Origin: Flavobacteriaceae bacterium
GTDB taxonomy: Bacteria > Bacteroidota > Bacteroidia > Flavobacteriales > Flavobacteriaceae
Assembly (NCBI GenBank): GCA_023264015.1
Contig: JALQTJ010000001.1
Location: 1-64,000 of the forward strand
Reading direction: 5' to 3'
DNA length: 64,000 bases
Under the pieces are notes generated by a model. It saw nothing but the letters and a program-made list of their open reading frames with translations, did not search any database and was not told the origin of the DNA. Position numbers and translations under genes: made by a program. This document shows, in pieces, positions 30,469 to 42,749 of this stretch (position 1 is the first letter of the stretch; every line of letters begins with the position of its first letter).

Positions 30469-33042
30469 CTAGTCGGTATCTAACTCGCGCACCACTAAAT
30501 TGTCATCAAAGGCATCTAGCAACAGCACAGAACCTTCTTTGATCTTTTGGGCGATAAGGTCTTTAGAGATAACATTCATGACCTCTTTTTGGATCAAACG
30601 TTTGATGGGTCTTGCCCCAAAATCTGGGTCATATCCTTTTTGTGCCAAATAGTCTAATGCTTCTGGGGTAGCATCTAGGGTGATATTCATGTCTGCGAGT
30701 TTGTCTTTGACTTCTTCGAGCTGTAGACTCACAATACCGCTAATGGCGTTTTTACCAAGAGGATTAAAACTTACAATTTCATCGATTCGATTTAAAAACT
30801 CTGGACGAAGTCGTTGTTTCAACAACTGCATTACTTGAGATTCTAGATTAGATAGTTCATCGTCTAGATGATCGCTGTTTTGATCCATTGATGCCCAAAG
30901 CTCACTGCCTAGATTACTGGTCATTATAATCAAGGTGTTCTTGAAATCGACGATTCTACCTTGAGAATCGGTGAGGCGCCCATCGTCTAATACTTGCAGT
31001 AAGACGTTAAAGATCTCAGGATGTGCTTTTTCTATTTCATCTAGAAGTACCACAGAATAGGGCTTACGTCTCACGGATTCTGTGAGTTGTCCGCCCTCCT
31101 CGTATCCGACATATCCCGGAGGAGCTCCTATCAATCTACTCACGCTGTGGCGTTCACTGTATTCACTCATGTCAATGCGTGTCATAGCATTTTCGTCATC
31201 AAATAGCGTTTGCGTTATAGCCTTCGCTAAAGCGGTTTTTCCTACACCGGTGCTCCCCAAGAATAGAAAGCTACCAATAGGTCTATTTGCATCTTGAAGA
31301 CCTGAACGGCTTCGTCTGATGGCGTCAGCCAGTAAGGTGATTGCCCGATCTTGTCCAACAATCTTTTTCTTAAGGTCAGATTCAAGCGTCAAAAGTTTTT
31401 GGCGTTCTGAACCTAATAGTTTTTGAACAGGAATACCTGTCCATTTGGCTACTACTTCTGCGATATCATCACTTGAGACCTCTTCTTTAATCAAAGTGTT
31501 TTTCGCTTTTTGAGCCTCTTGTTCGAGCCGATTTAATTGGTCTTCAAGTGCTTTGCTGCTGCCGTATCTTATCTCGGCCACCTTTGCATAATCGCCATTG
31601 CGCTCGGCGCGTTCTGCTTCTATTGAGAGCGCTTCGATCTCATTCTTTACTCTTTGAATTTCGTCAATAACACTTCTTTCTTGTTGCCATTTTCCGAATA
31701 AGCTGTTTCGCTCTTCTTTGAGCTCTGTGAGTTCGAGGTTGAGTGCTTTTAGTTTGTCGGTATCGTCCTCTTTTTTCAAAGCCTCAATCTCAATTTCTAA
31801 TTGCATGATTTTACGATCCATGACATCTAATTCTTCAGGCTTTGAATTGATTTCCATTCGGATTTTTGAGGCTGCTTCATCCATTAAATCAATGGCTTTA
31901 TCGGGTAAGAATCGAGAGGTGATATAGCGCTCAGAGAGTACAACGGCACTGATCACTGCCTCGTCTTTAATGCGAACCTTGTGATGGGCTTCGTATTTGT
32001 CTTTTAAACCCCTTAAAATTGAAATCGCGTTTTCGGTGTTTGGTTCATTGACGGTAACCTTCTGAAATCGCCTTTCAAGCGCTTTGTCCTTTTCAAAATG
32101 TTTTTGAAATTCATCTAGCGTCGTGGCTCCAATCGTTCTGAGCGCACCTCTTGACAAGGCAGGCTTTAATATGTTCGCGGCGTCCATTGCTCCAGATCCA
32201 CCACCTGCGCCGACTAAGGTGTGAATTTCATCTATAAAGAGTACGATTTCACCAGCCGCCTCTGTAACCTCCTTGACGACCGCTTTAAGGCGCTCTTCAA
32301 ATTCTCCTTTATACTTTGCTCCCGCAAGTAAAAGTCCCATGTCAAGACTGTAGATTTCTTTCTCCTTTAAATTCTCAGGTACATCTTGACTTACTATACG
32401 CTGAGCAATTCCTTCAACAATGGCGGTTTTACCTACTCCAGGGTCACCCACGAGTATAGGGTTGTTTTTTGATCGTCTCGATAAGATTTGCAGAACCCTT
32501 CTGATCTCTTCGTCTCTACCAATGACAGGATCTAGATCGTTGTTGTCAGCAAGTTCGTTAAGGTTTTTAGCGTATTTATTAAGGTTTTCTCGGCCTTTAG
32601 CAGTGGTAGATGCGGGTTGTTGTGTTTTCTGATTATCGATACTACTCGCGTTTATACCAGCATCTTTTAAAATGCGAGAGGCCACTGACTCCTTTATGGA
32701 AAGGGCCTTTAAGAAATGCCTAAAATTTGCTAATGATTCTTCGTCCTTGCGTGCCTCAGCAATGGCTTTTGTAAGAATTGAAACTGCTTCTTGACTGAGT
32801 CCTTTTTGGGTGCCGTTACTCTTACCCATACTGTTGAGTTGAGCTTGTACAGCAGTAGAAAGTTTGTGTAGACGGTCTGTGGACGACTCTAATACGAGAC
32901 CAATCTCTTCCTTGGCCTTATTCAGGGCAGCTTGAAGTAAATGAATACCGTCTATTACAGGATGTTCGTGGCTTTCGGCAACAATATGTGCCTCGCCAAT
33001 GATGTCTTGGACTTTTGAACTGAATGCGTTTATATCTAACAT
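30469..33042 (-). CDS. clpB: ATP-dependent chaperone ClpB
   Basis: Two AAA modules: NPILVGDPGVGKTAIVEG and GSFLFLGSTGVGKTALAKAI; coiled-coil middle domain; GAPPGYVGYEEGGQLTE. Confidence 0.96.
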   Translation of the reverse strand: MLDINAFSSKVQDIIGEAHIVAESHEHPVIDGIHLLQAALNKAKEEIGLVLESSTDRLHKLSTAVQAQLNSMGKSNGTQKGLSQEAVSILTKAIAEARKDEESLANFRHFLKALSIKESVASRILKDAGINASSIDNQKTQQPASTTAKGRENLNKYAKNLNELADNNDLDPVIGRDEEIRRVLQILSRRSKNNPILVGDPGVGKTAIVEGIAQRIVSQDVPENLKEKEIYSLDMGLLLAGAKYKGEFEERLKAVVKEVTEAAGEIVLFIDEIHTLVGAGGGSGAMDAANILKPALSRGALRTIGATTLDEFQKHFEKDKALERRFQKVTVNEPNTENAISILRGLKDKYEAHHKVRIKDEAVISAVVLSERYITSRFLPDKAIDLMDEAASKIRMEINSKPEELDVMDRKIMQLEIEIEALKKEDDTDKLKALNLELTELKEERNSLFGKWQQERSVIDEIQRVKNEIEALSIEAERAERNGDYAKVAEIRYGSSKALEDQLNRLEQEAQKAKNTLIKEEVSSDDIAEVVAKWTGIPVQKLLGSERQKLLTLESDLKKKIVGQDRAITLLADAIRRSRSGLQDANRPIGSFLFLGSTGVGKTALAKAITQTLFDDENAMTRIDMSEYSERHSVSRLIGAPPGYVGYEEGGQLTESVRRKPYSVVLLDEIEKAHPEIFNVLLQVLDDGRLTDSQGRIVDFKNTLIIMTSNLGSELWASMDQNSDHLDDELSNLESQVMQLLKQRLRPEFLNRIDEIVSFNPLGKNAISGIVSLQLEEVKDKLADMNITLDATPEALDYLAQKGYDPDFGARPIKRLIQKEVMNVISKDLIAQKIKEGSVLLLDAFDDNLVVRELDTD

Positions 33043-33254
33043 GATGATTGTTTTTTATTAGAAGGATGTCAAAAAACGAGCCTATGTAGGTGGAGTGCTT
33101 TTGAAGTACAGTATTCATGCCGTAATGACATGATTTACATGGTTTTAGCTGACTTTTTGACAGCTATTTCGTGAATGATTATGTTTATAAGTGTCCTTAA
33201 TAGCTATTCTATTCTTGGGGCTAGTTTGTATTTTTACGCTTCAATTTCTATGGT

Positions 33255-34529
33255 ATGAAACGAGATCAACAACTATTTGATTTAATTGAATTAGAACATC
33301 AACGTCAGCTTCGCGGAATAGAGCTCATTGCGTCTGAAAATTTTACCTCAGAGGCTGTTATGGAGGCCGCTGGTTCGGTATTAACGAATAAGTATGCTGA
33401 AGGCTATCCTTCAAAACGCTATTACGGAGGCTGCGAAGTAGTTGATCAAGTTGAAACCTTGGCGATAGATAGGGCCAAAGCGCTTTTCGGTGCGGAGTAT
33501 GTGAATGTGCAACCCCATTCAGGTTCACAGGCTAATGCGTCTGTTTTTCATGCCTTGCTCTCACCAGGGGATACCATTTTAGGATTCGATTTATCGCATG
33601 GCGGACACTTGACTCACGGTTCTCCGGTCAATTTTTCAGGAAGGTTGTATCGCGCAACCTTTTATGGAGTCGATAGAGAAACCGGACTCTTGGATTACGA
33701 CGAAATTGAAAAAATTGCAGTTAAGGAATCTCCTAAGCTTATTATTGCTGGTGCTTCTGCATATTCAAGAGACATTGACTTTAAAAGATTTAGAGCGATA
33801 GCCGATAAGGTAGGGGCGATGCTCATGGCCGATATTTCGCATCCATCTGGTCTCATCGCAAAAGGTGTTCTTTCTGACCCTGTTCCTCACTGTCATGTAG
33901 TTACCACCACTACACACAAAACGCTTAGAGGCCCTAGAGGAGGAATGATTATGATGGGTAAGGATTTCGAAAACCCTTTTGGAGTTAAGCTTAAGGATGG
34001 ATCATTGCGTATGATGTCTGCACTCATGGATCTCGCGGTGTTCCCAGGAAATCAAGGTGGACCTTTAGAGCATATCATTGCTGCAAAGGCCGTTGCCTAT
34101 GGAGAAGCCTTAACTGATGAATTTTTGCATTACATCATTCAGGTGAAAAAGAACGCTTCTACTTTGAGTGACACCTTGACTTCAATGGGTTATCATATTA
34201 TCTCAGGAGGAACCGATAACCACATGATTCTTATTGATTTAAGAAATAAGAACATCACCGGAAAAGCTGCTGAGAAAGCCTTGGAACTCGCTGACATCAC
34301 TGCAAATAAGAACATGGTTCCATTTGATGATAAGTCACCGTTTGTTACCTCTGGTATTCGTTTCGGTACGCCGGCGATTACCACTAGAGGATTGAAAGAA
34401 GCAGAAATTGTTCAAGTAGCTCAGCTCATCGATCGAGTGCTAATGGCACCAGAAGATGCAGGTTCACTAAAGCAGATTAAGTCAGAGGTGAATGAGCTGA
34501 TGAGCGGAAGACCCTTGTTCGCGGGCTAA
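33255..34529 (+). CDS. glyA: Serine hydroxymethyltransferase
   Basis: [62 protein letters not shown] lysine motif. Confidence 0.96.
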   Translation: MKRDQQLFDLIELEHQRQLRGIELIASENFTSEAVMEAAGSVLTNKYAEGYPSKRYYGGCEVVDQVETLAIDRAKALFGAEYVNVQPHSGSQANASVFHALLSPGDTILGFDLSHGGHLTHGSPVNFSGRLYRATFYGVDRETGLLDYDEIEKIAVKESPKLIIAGASAYSRDIDFKRFRAIADKVGAMLMADISHPSGLIAKGVLSDPVPHCHVVTTTTHKTLRGPRGGMIMMGKDFENPFGVKLKDGSLRMMSALMDLAVFPGNQGGPLEHIIAAKAVAYGEALTDEFLHYIIQVKKNASTLSDTLTSMGYHIISGGTDNHMILIDLRNKNITGKAAEKALELADITANKNMVPFDDKSPFVTSGIRFGTPAITTRGLKEAEIVQVAQLIDRVLMAPEDAGSLKQIKSEVNELMSGRPLFAG

Positions 34530-34533
34530 GCGA

Positions 34534-35571
34534 TTATTCTTCGCTAAAGCGCATCTCAAATAAGAGATTCCAATTTTTACCGGTCACGAAGAAGGTGTCT
34601 CTTTCTTTATGATAAGCAATACCATTAAGTACTGAATTCAGTGGATCAAAATCTGAGGTCTTTTGTATTTGATCTACTAAAAAACCTAGATCCAATACTC
34701 CGACTAATGCACCCGAGTCTTTTTCAATCACCATAATGCTATTTTTTTGATAGACATTGGCAAATAGAAAATCGTTGACAATTTCAAGCTCGTTTGCATT
34801 TTTGAAGTACGCCTTATCTGAACTGATGGTTCTAGTGGCTTTCTCTTCTAATGTGTTAGGGTCTAACAAGAAGATTGTCGCGCTACCGTCACTTTTATAT
34901 ACATACTGTTCATCATGACTTAGCCCCCAACCTTCTTGAGAAGCTCCGTAAGAAAATTCTCCAATACGTTCTAGGGAATCGAGCCGGTAAATGAATCCTT
35001 TTTTGGCCTGCCAAGTGAGTTGTATGATACGATTGTTTATTATGGTAATCCCTTCACCGAAAAAGGTGTCTTCTAGAGGGATAGTCTTAAAGGTTTCACC
35101 AACGAATGGATCGTAACTAGTGATCAAAGAATTACCTCGTTGACCCGTACTTTCAAATAAGATATTGCCCACGAATTCAAGCCCTTGGGTATAGAATGAG
35201 GTGTCGTGCTTATAGGTGTTTACAAGCGTTGCCTTCCATTTTTTTGGAGGGTTTTGGGCATAAAGGTTCAATGGTTTTTTTTGAAGTTTAGGGGTGTCAC
35301 CCTTAAAGTAACGAACGCTGAGTTCGCCCTTTCCTAAAGGCAAGCCTTCGAGGGCTATCATGCCAGCGGAGTAAGGTAATTCTTGTCCTTGGTAAATGAA
35401 GTTTAAGTTCGAGATACTCGAATCGAGTACCTTAAACCTAAGCGTGTCAGAAGGGTTAAGAAATTCATTGTGCCCGTGAAATTCAATTGCATTTTTTGGG
35501 GCCTCAACTTTTGATTCACAAGCCGATAAAATTGCAAGCATCCCTGAGAGGCTTATAAGGATCCATTTCAT
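34534..35571 (-). CDS. Glutaminyl-peptide cyclotransferase, lipoprotein
   Basis: Lipobox AILSAC; YKHDTSFYTQGLEF; ESTGQRGNSLI; GWGLSHDEQYVYKSDGSATIFLLD; NANELEIV. Confidence 0.85.
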   Translation of the reverse strand: MKWILISLSGMLAILSACESKVEAPKNAIEFHGHNEFLNPSDTLRFKVLDSSISNLNFIYQGQELPYSAGMIALEGLPLGKGELSVRYFKGDTPKLQKKPLNLYAQNPPKKWKATLVNTYKHDTSFYTQGLEFVGNILFESTGQRGNSLITSYDPFVGETFKTIPLEDTFFGEGITIINNRIIQLTWQAKKGFIYRLDSLERIGEFSYGASQEGWGLSHDEQYVYKSDGSATIFLLDPNTLEEKATRTISSDKAYFKNANELEIVNDFLFANVYQKNSIMVIEKDSGALVGVLDLGFLVDQIQKTSDFDPLNSVLNGIAYHKERDTFFVTGKNWNLLFEMRFSEE

Positions 35572-35618
35572 ACTGAAAATTACAGTTTAGTTGAACGGCT
35601 AACAAATTTAAAAGACCT

Positions 35619-35626
35619 TATCTTTG
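35619..35626 (+). promoter_or_regulatory. -7 element TATCTTTG for the SRP RNA gene
   Basis: Exact TAnnTTTG ending 3 nt before the inferred RNA 5' end at about 35630. Confidence 0.65.
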
Positions 35627-35629
35627 CAC

Positions 35630-35725
35630 GGGCAAGGCCTACACGACCAGCTCCTACAGAACTCCCCCAGGGCGGGAACGCAGCAAGGGTATGTGGTTGT
35701 AGCGGTGCGATGTAGGATTCTTGCC
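35630..35725 (+). ncRNA. ffs: Bacterial small signal recognition particle RNA (4.5S-type)
   Basis: Conserved apical core ccAGGgcgGGAAcgcAGCAaggg; terminal helix ggcaag/cttgcc; followed by T7 tract. Confidence 0.9.
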
Positions 35726-35734
35726 TTTTTTTGT

Positions 35735-36556
35735 ATGAAAACTTCAAAAGTTATACTAGTTACGGGTGCTTCTTCTGGTATTGGAAAGTCTATTGCCACC
35801 TACCTTGCCTCAAAAGGCCATAAGGTCTATGGCACCTCGAGAAATCCTGAACATATAGTCGACACTCTAAATTATACCTTGTTAGCGTTTGATGCGACCA
35901 AAGAAAAGAGTGCAAAATCGCTTGTAGAGGCAGTTTTAAAAGAAGAAGGCAACATAGATGTGCTGATTAATAATGCGGGTAAAGGAATGACAGGTGCTGT
36001 TGAAGAGACGCCTTTATCTGAGGCTCGAGATCTGTTTGAACTCAATTATTTTGGAGCTATTGGTTTAATTCAAGAAGTGTTACCCAGTATGCGCAAGCAA
36101 AACAGAGGTTTAATTGTCAATATCACTTCTATCGCAGGATATATGGGATTGCCTTACCGTGCGCATTATTCCGCTGTAAAATCGGCTCTGAGTATGTTGA
36201 CAGAAGGACTTCGATTAGAGGTTAAATCTTTTGGTATAGATGTCGTAAATGTAGCACCCGGAGATTTCGCAACGAACATAGCGGCTGGTAGGTACCATGC
36301 CCCTTTAAGAGAAGAATCGCCGTATTATTTTGTTTACAAGAATCAATTAGAGCAGTTTGATGGGCATGTGACCAAGGCGGCGTCTCCGATTGCTGTTGCG
36401 GTAGCCATTGAAGGAATCCTAGAAAAACGAAACACAAAAGCCCACTATTTTGTAGCTTCGACTTTGCAAAAATTGTCTGCTCAATTACTCAAAAAAATCC
36501 TGCCTCAAAGGTGGTATGAAAAGATGTTAGCTAACCATTATAATCTTCCTCTATGA
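35735..36556 (+). CDS. SDR-family oxidoreductase
   Basis: [52 protein letters not shown]. Start reassigned to 35735; the ORF-track start (35624) runs through the SRP RNA. Confidence 0.88.
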   Translation: MKTSKVILVTGASSGIGKSIATYLASKGHKVYGTSRNPEHIVDTLNYTLLAFDATKEKSAKSLVEAVLKEEGNIDVLINNAGKGMTGAVEETPLSEARDLFELNYFGAIGLIQEVLPSMRKQNRGLIVNITSIAGYMGLPYRAHYSAVKSALSMLTEGLRLEVKSFGIDVVNVAPGDFATNIAAGRYHAPLREESPYYFVYKNQLEQFDGHVTKAASPIAVAVAIEGILEKRNTKAHYFVASTLQKLSAQLLKKILPQRWYEKMLANHYNLPL

Positions 36557-37209
36557 AATTTTTTATCGACACTGCCAATCTAGATCAAATTAAAGAAGCC
36601 CAAGATTTAGGCATCATTGACGGGGTGACTACAAATCCTTCACTCATGGCCAAAGAAGGAATTGCAGGTGAACAAAATATTCTAGATCACTACAAGGCTA
36701 TTTGTGAAATTGTAGACGGAGATGTTTCGGCTGAGGTTATTGGTACTGATTTCGAAACGATGATAAAAGAGGGAGAGATGCTTGCTGAATTGCATCCTCA
36801 GATTGTAGTTAAAGTTCCAATTATTCGCGAAGGGCTAAAGGCTATTTCTTACTTTTCAAAAAAGGGTATTCGTACCAATTGCACCCTGATTTTCTCTTCA
36901 GGGCAGGCTTTACTGGCTGCCAAAGCAGGTGCTAGCTATGTTTCGCCATTTATCGGTAGGCTGGACGATATTTCTTCTGATGGTTTACAGCTGATTGAAG
37001 ACATCCGTTCGATTTATGACAACTACGATTTTGACACAGAGATCTTGGCAGCTTCTGTGCGTAACGCTATGCATATTATCGAATGTGCCCATATCGGAGC
37101 AGATGTGATGACGGGGCCTTTATCAGCGATGGTATCGCTATTGAATCATCCGCTTACAGATAAGGGGCTTGCAACCTTTTTGGCGGATCACAAAAAATTA
37201 AACGGATAG
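36553..37209 (+). CDS. fsa: Transaldolase / fructose-6-phosphate aldolase family
   Basis: [51 protein letters not shown] with Schiff-base Lys. Confidence 0.9.
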   Translation: MKFFIDTANLDQIKEAQDLGIIDGVTTNPSLMAKEGIAGEQNILDHYKAICEIVDGDVSAEVIGTDFETMIKEGEMLAELHPQIVVKVPIIREGLKAISYFSKKGIRTNCTLIFSSGQALLAAKAGASYVSPFIGRLDDISSDGLQLIEDIRSIYDNYDFDTEILAASVRNAMHIIECAHIGADVMTGPLSAMVSLLNHPLTDKGLATFLADHKKLNG

Positions 37210-37215
37210 GTCTAA

Positions 37216-38835
<1,620 letters not shown>

Positions 38836-38850
38836 TCTTTTGAGTGAGAA

Positions 38851-39567
38851 TTAAGCATTAAAGTACTTTGAATTCCAGATAAAGGGATTGAAGTTTTTAC
38901 CCATAGCGAATCCGTAAAATATTGCTAATCCTACTACTCCTTTAAAGAAAAAGAAGAAGAGAATCCAGAATTCGGCGGTTGAATTTTCTTTAGAGAACAT
39001 TCCATCAGGAATCATTAGCGTTAAAACAAAACTGATAGCCGCCAAAAGTGTTAGTAAGTGAGCGGGTCCTCTAAAAGGCCACACGAGCCATTTTCTTAAT
39101 GGGTGTAAGTCGTTTCCCCATTGCGCAACAAGGTAATAATACCCATTGCCCATTGGTGCAAACAATAAAGGATCGTCCTTGTCTTCTAATTTAAAAAGCT
39201 TTGACGGGGCCATAATTTGAAGGCCTTCTAGTTCTATGCTGTGTTGGTCTTCGAGTTCTAGAAGAGCATCCTTAGCTAAATCTGGAAGTTCTGGCTTAAA
39301 ATACTTTAATGGCAAAAATCTTAAGCGATAAGTTGTAGCCACCTGCTTGATCGCGCTTATATGGAAAATCCGTGAAGTGTCTAAGCGGTCAAAATCAAAG
39401 GAGTTACTCGCTTCTCTATGATTTTTTAAACGTTCATCAAGATTTTCATCGGCAAAAGAGATAGAACTCTTGAAAAGAGATTCTAAGGCAGATTTATCAA
39501 GTGTAGAAACGTGCTCTTCTTGAGCAACATGAAGTTTCTCTCTTAGATTTAGACCTTTTAAATTCAT
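38851..39567 (-). CDS. Uncharacterised protein: soluble N-domain, two C-terminal TM helices, NPFIWNSKYFNA tail
   Basis: Intact 238-aa ORF, hydrophobic segments HLLTLLAAISFVLTLMI and FWILFFFFFKGVVGLAIFYGFAMG; no recognised family. Confidence 0.75.
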   Translation of the reverse strand: MNLKGLNLREKLHVAQEEHVSTLDKSALESLFKSSISFADENLDERLKNHREASNSFDFDRLDTSRIFHISAIKQVATTYRLRFLPLKYFKPELPDLAKDALLELEDQHSIELEGLQIMAPSKLFKLEDKDDPLLFAPMGNGYYYLVAQWGNDLHPLRKWLVWPFRGPAHLLTLLAAISFVLTLMIPDGMFSKENSTAEFWILFFFFFKGVVGLAIFYGFAMGKNFNPFIWNSKYFNA

Positions 39568-39576
39568 TAGATTTTC

Positions 39577-39594
39577 TTTTATAGCGCTATAAAA
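39577..39594. repeat. 18-bp perfect palindrome TTTTATAGCGCTATAAAA
   Basis: Directly read; 9 nt upstream of the start codon of the 38851-39567 gene, in the gap to pheT. Confidence 0.95.
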
Positions 39595-39624
39595 TTAACG
39601 AATGAATCACTAAAGTGAAAGAGA

Positions 39625-42030
39625 TTAGCTTCTTAAAACTGCACCAAACTCACCTTCTAATTTCTTAAAGATCTTTGAAACGGACTTGTCAATTTCTTTA
39701 TCCGTAAGCGTTTTTCTAGGATCGTTGAATTGAAGTTGTATGGCATACGATTTCTTACCACTAGGAATACCTTTACCGGTGTAGACATCGAACAAACGCA
39801 CACCTTTTAATAGCTTAGCTTCGGCTGTTTGGCATGCCTCTAGTAGCTGACCGAATTCGATATTTTCATCAATAATTAATGCTAAATCTCTGTAGACCTG
39901 CGGATGCTTTGAAATTTCTTTGAGCTTAAATTCGTTGTTGTGTGCCTTTTGAACCACATTATCCCAATGAATAAGGATAGAAACGACCTCTTGTGTTAGA
40001 CCAAAAGACTTGGAATGTTCCTTTGACACCAACCCAATCTCCGCAAGCAAATGTTTATCGCTGCTGAAAGAGATTCCTTCTGCGAAGAAAACATGCGATT
40101 CCATCTTACGTTCTGAATAAGTAGTGATTTCAAGTCGATTGAAAAGGGTAGTGCATATGCTCTTTAAATCGTAGAATGAGATACTTTCGTCTCCGCTAAG
40201 CCAATGTTGAATGTGCTTACGCCCCGTTGCCATAATCAGTAATTGCTGATATTCACGACGATCTTTGCCTTCTTGGTGGTACACTTTACCAAACTCGAAA
40301 ATCTTCAAGTCTTTTTGCTGACGGTTTGCATTAAAGGCTAAAGTCTTTAACCCGCTACTAAACATTTCAGTGCGTAAAGACTCAAGATCAGAACTCAATG
40401 CATTCTTTAGTAAAATGCTTCTAGGGTCATCGCTTGCTACCGTCAGACTATTAGACAAGGTCTCAGCATAACCCAAGGCTACCAATTGATCCGAAACCTC
40501 ATTTTGAAACTTTAAGTTCTGATTTTCGGCAACTGAAGCATGAGTGTAGTTAAACTTCTCAGGAACAGGAATAGTATTGTAGCCATAAACGCGCAATACC
40601 TCTTCAATAACGTCGATCTCACGAGTTACATCATTTCGGTAGGTGGGAACTACAATGCCTAAACCCGCCTCAGTCTCATTTAATACCTTGAATTCAAGAT
40701 GTACCAATATATTTTTTACATGATCTTTAGGTAGCGCTGCACCTGCAATACGGTTAAGTGTGGCGTAGTTCAAGAAAAGACTGATCGGCTCAGCTTCCTT
40801 AGGATAGCTCTCAATAAGATCGCTGCTCACAGTTCCACCCGCTATTTCTTTAAGGATAATTGCGGCGCGTTTCAAGGCTATTTCACAAGTATTGATGTCG
40901 ACTCCGCGTTCAAACCTAAATGATGCATCTGTATGCAATGCGTGTCTTTTAGAAGTCTTTCGAATACTTACAGGATCAAAATAGGCACTTTCAATCAATA
41001 CCGATGTTGTGTTTTCACTGACACCAGAATGTAAGCCTCCAAAAACACCGGCGATGCACATCGGTTTTTTAGTATCACAAATTATAAGGTCTTCTGTATG
41101 AAGTTCACGCTCAACACCATCTAGGGTGAGTAGTTTTTCTCCTTTTTCTGCTGTTCGAACAATCACTTTCTTTCCTTCAATTTTATCGTAATCGAAGGCG
41201 TGTAGTGGTTGTCCCAATCCATGAAGGATGTAATTGGTGCAGTCTACAACATTGTTGATCGGATTCAGGCCAATGGCCTTTAATCTGTTCTGAAGCCAGG
41301 TAGGAGAGGGTGCTACACGAATGTCGCTTACTACAATGCCGAGATAACGCGGCGCTTTTTCTTGAGACTGTACAGTAATTTCTATGGGGGTACTGTAGTT
41401 CTCAATAGAAAAGCTTGAGGTGCTTACCGTATTTAAGGGTGCTAATTGATCGTTTTTTGCAATTCCTGCTCTTAGATCTCGCGCAACACCATAGTGCCCC
41501 ATGGCATCTGCTCGATTCGGAGTTAAACCTATTTCGTATACCGTATCAGAGTAATTTTCAAATACAGCGGATAGGGGTTGACCTATTTTTAAATCAGCAT
41601 CCAAAACCATGATACCATCGTGACTTTGACCTAACCCTAACTCGTCCTCTGCACAGAGCATTCCTTCACTAGATTCGCCTCTGATCTTTGTCTTTTTTAA
41701 CGTTATTGGTTCTCCATTTGAGGGATAAATAGTAGTGCCGACCAGTGCTACAGCTACCTTTTGACCTTTGTCGACATTTGGTGCGCCACAAATAATTTGA
41801 AGGGTTTCTTTTCCAGTAGAAACGCGTGTGATCTTTAATCGGTCGGCATTTGGATGCTGTTCGCATTCAAGTACCTCGCCAACAACAACCCCTTCGAGAC
41901 CTCCTTTAATTGACTCGTAGGTGGTAATGCCTTCTACCTCTAATCCTAAATCGGTTAGAATTGCGGCATTTTCACTTGGTTCTAATTGGCTGTCGAAGTA
42001 ATCTTTCAGCCATTGATCAGAGATAAGCAT
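39625..42030 (-). CDS. pheT: Phenylalanine-tRNA ligase beta subunit
   Basis: GVVVGEVLECEQHPNADRLKITRV; ICGAPNV; TPNRADAMGHYGVARDL; NPINNVVDCTNYILHGLGQPLHAFD; C-terminal FDX-ACB domain. Confidence 0.96.
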   Translation of the reverse strand: MLISDQWLKDYFDSQLEPSENAAILTDLGLEVEGITTYESIKGGLEGVVVGEVLECEQHPNADRLKITRVSTGKETLQIICGAPNVDKGQKVAVALVGTTIYPSNGEPITLKKTKIRGESSEGMLCAEDELGLGQSHDGIMVLDADLKIGQPLSAVFENYSDTVYEIGLTPNRADAMGHYGVARDLRAGIAKNDQLAPLNTVSTSSFSIENYSTPIEITVQSQEKAPRYLGIVVSDIRVAPSPTWLQNRLKAIGLNPINNVVDCTNYILHGLGQPLHAFDYDKIEGKKVIVRTAEKGEKLLTLDGVERELHTEDLIICDTKKPMCIAGVFGGLHSGVSENTTSVLIESAYFDPVSIRKTSKRHALHTDASFRFERGVDINTCEIALKRAAIILKEIAGGTVSSDLIESYPKEAEPISLFLNYATLNRIAGAALPKDHVKNILVHLEFKVLNETEAGLGIVVPTYRNDVTREIDVIEEVLRVYGYNTIPVPEKFNYTHASVAENQNLKFQNEVSDQLVALGYAETLSNSLTVASDDPRSILLKNALSSDLESLRTEMFSSGLKTLAFNANRQQKDLKIFEFGKVYHQEGKDRREYQQLLIMATGRKHIQHWLSGDESISFYDLKSICTTLFNRLEITTYSERKMESHVFFAEGISFSSDKHLLAEIGLVSKEHSKSFGLTQEVVSILIHWDNVVQKAHNNEFKLKEISKHPQVYRDLALIIDENIEFGQLLEACQTAEAKLLKGVRLFDVYTGKGIPSGKKSYAIQLQFNDPRKTLTDKEIDKSVSKIFKKLEGEFGAVLRS

Positions 42031-42059
42031 AGTTTCTGGCGTTTTGGGGCGTAAATATA

Positions 42060-42749
42060 CTACGAATCGAACGGTTCATCTACTTTGATTGACAGTAGAG
42101 GAGATTTTAAGGTAAGTACTACTCTGATGTCTTGAACCGGATGTTGAAATTCAAGATGTTGGGCGACAAGGTCAATGCTCCCGTTTGGGTTACCTCTTTT
42201 AGCACCGTATTTTAAATCTCCCTTGATGGGGTGACCTATAGCCGAAAGTTGTGCCCTAATCTGATGGTGTCTTCCGGTATGCAGTTCGACTTGTACCAAA
42301 CTATAACGCTCAAGGCGGTGAATACTTCTATAGCTTAAATGAGCGCGTTTCGCATTCGGAACCGGTTTATGATGTGCAAATGATTTGTTTTTTTCGGGCT
42401 TACGCACTAGATAGTGTTCAAGGTCTCCTTCGATCGGATCAGGATGACCTTCTATTAAGGCCCAATACGTTTTATGAATTTCTCTATCGGCGAAACGTTT
42501 ATTCATTCTAGCAAGAGCCTTAGAGGTCTTTGCAAATAATACAATTCCTGAGGTGGGTCGATCGATGCGGTGGATAACCCCTAAAAAGGCTGCTCCAGGC
42601 TTGTTGTATTTTTGAACGATGTAAGATTTGACGATGTCCACTAGAGGTTGATCGCCGGTTTTGTCCCCTTGAACTAAGACTCCAGAGGGTTTATAAACCG
42701 CAATGAGATGATTGTCCTCAAAGAGTACCTCTAAATCAGTACTGTTCAT
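42060..42749 (-). CDS. RluA-family pseudouridine synthase
   Basis: [58 protein letters not shown]. Start reassigned to 42749. Confidence 0.9.
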   Translation of the reverse strand: MNSTDLEVLFEDNHLIAVYKPSGVLVQGDKTGDQPLVDIVKSYIVQKYNKPGAAFLGVIHRIDRPTSGIVLFAKTSKALARMNKRFADREIHKTYWALIEGHPDPIEGDLEHYLVRKPEKNKSFAHHKPVPNAKRAHLSYRSIHRLERYSLVQVELHTGRHHQIRAQLSAIGHPIKGDLKYGAKRGNPNGSIDLVAQHLEFQHPVQDIRVVLTLKSPLLSIKVDEPFDS

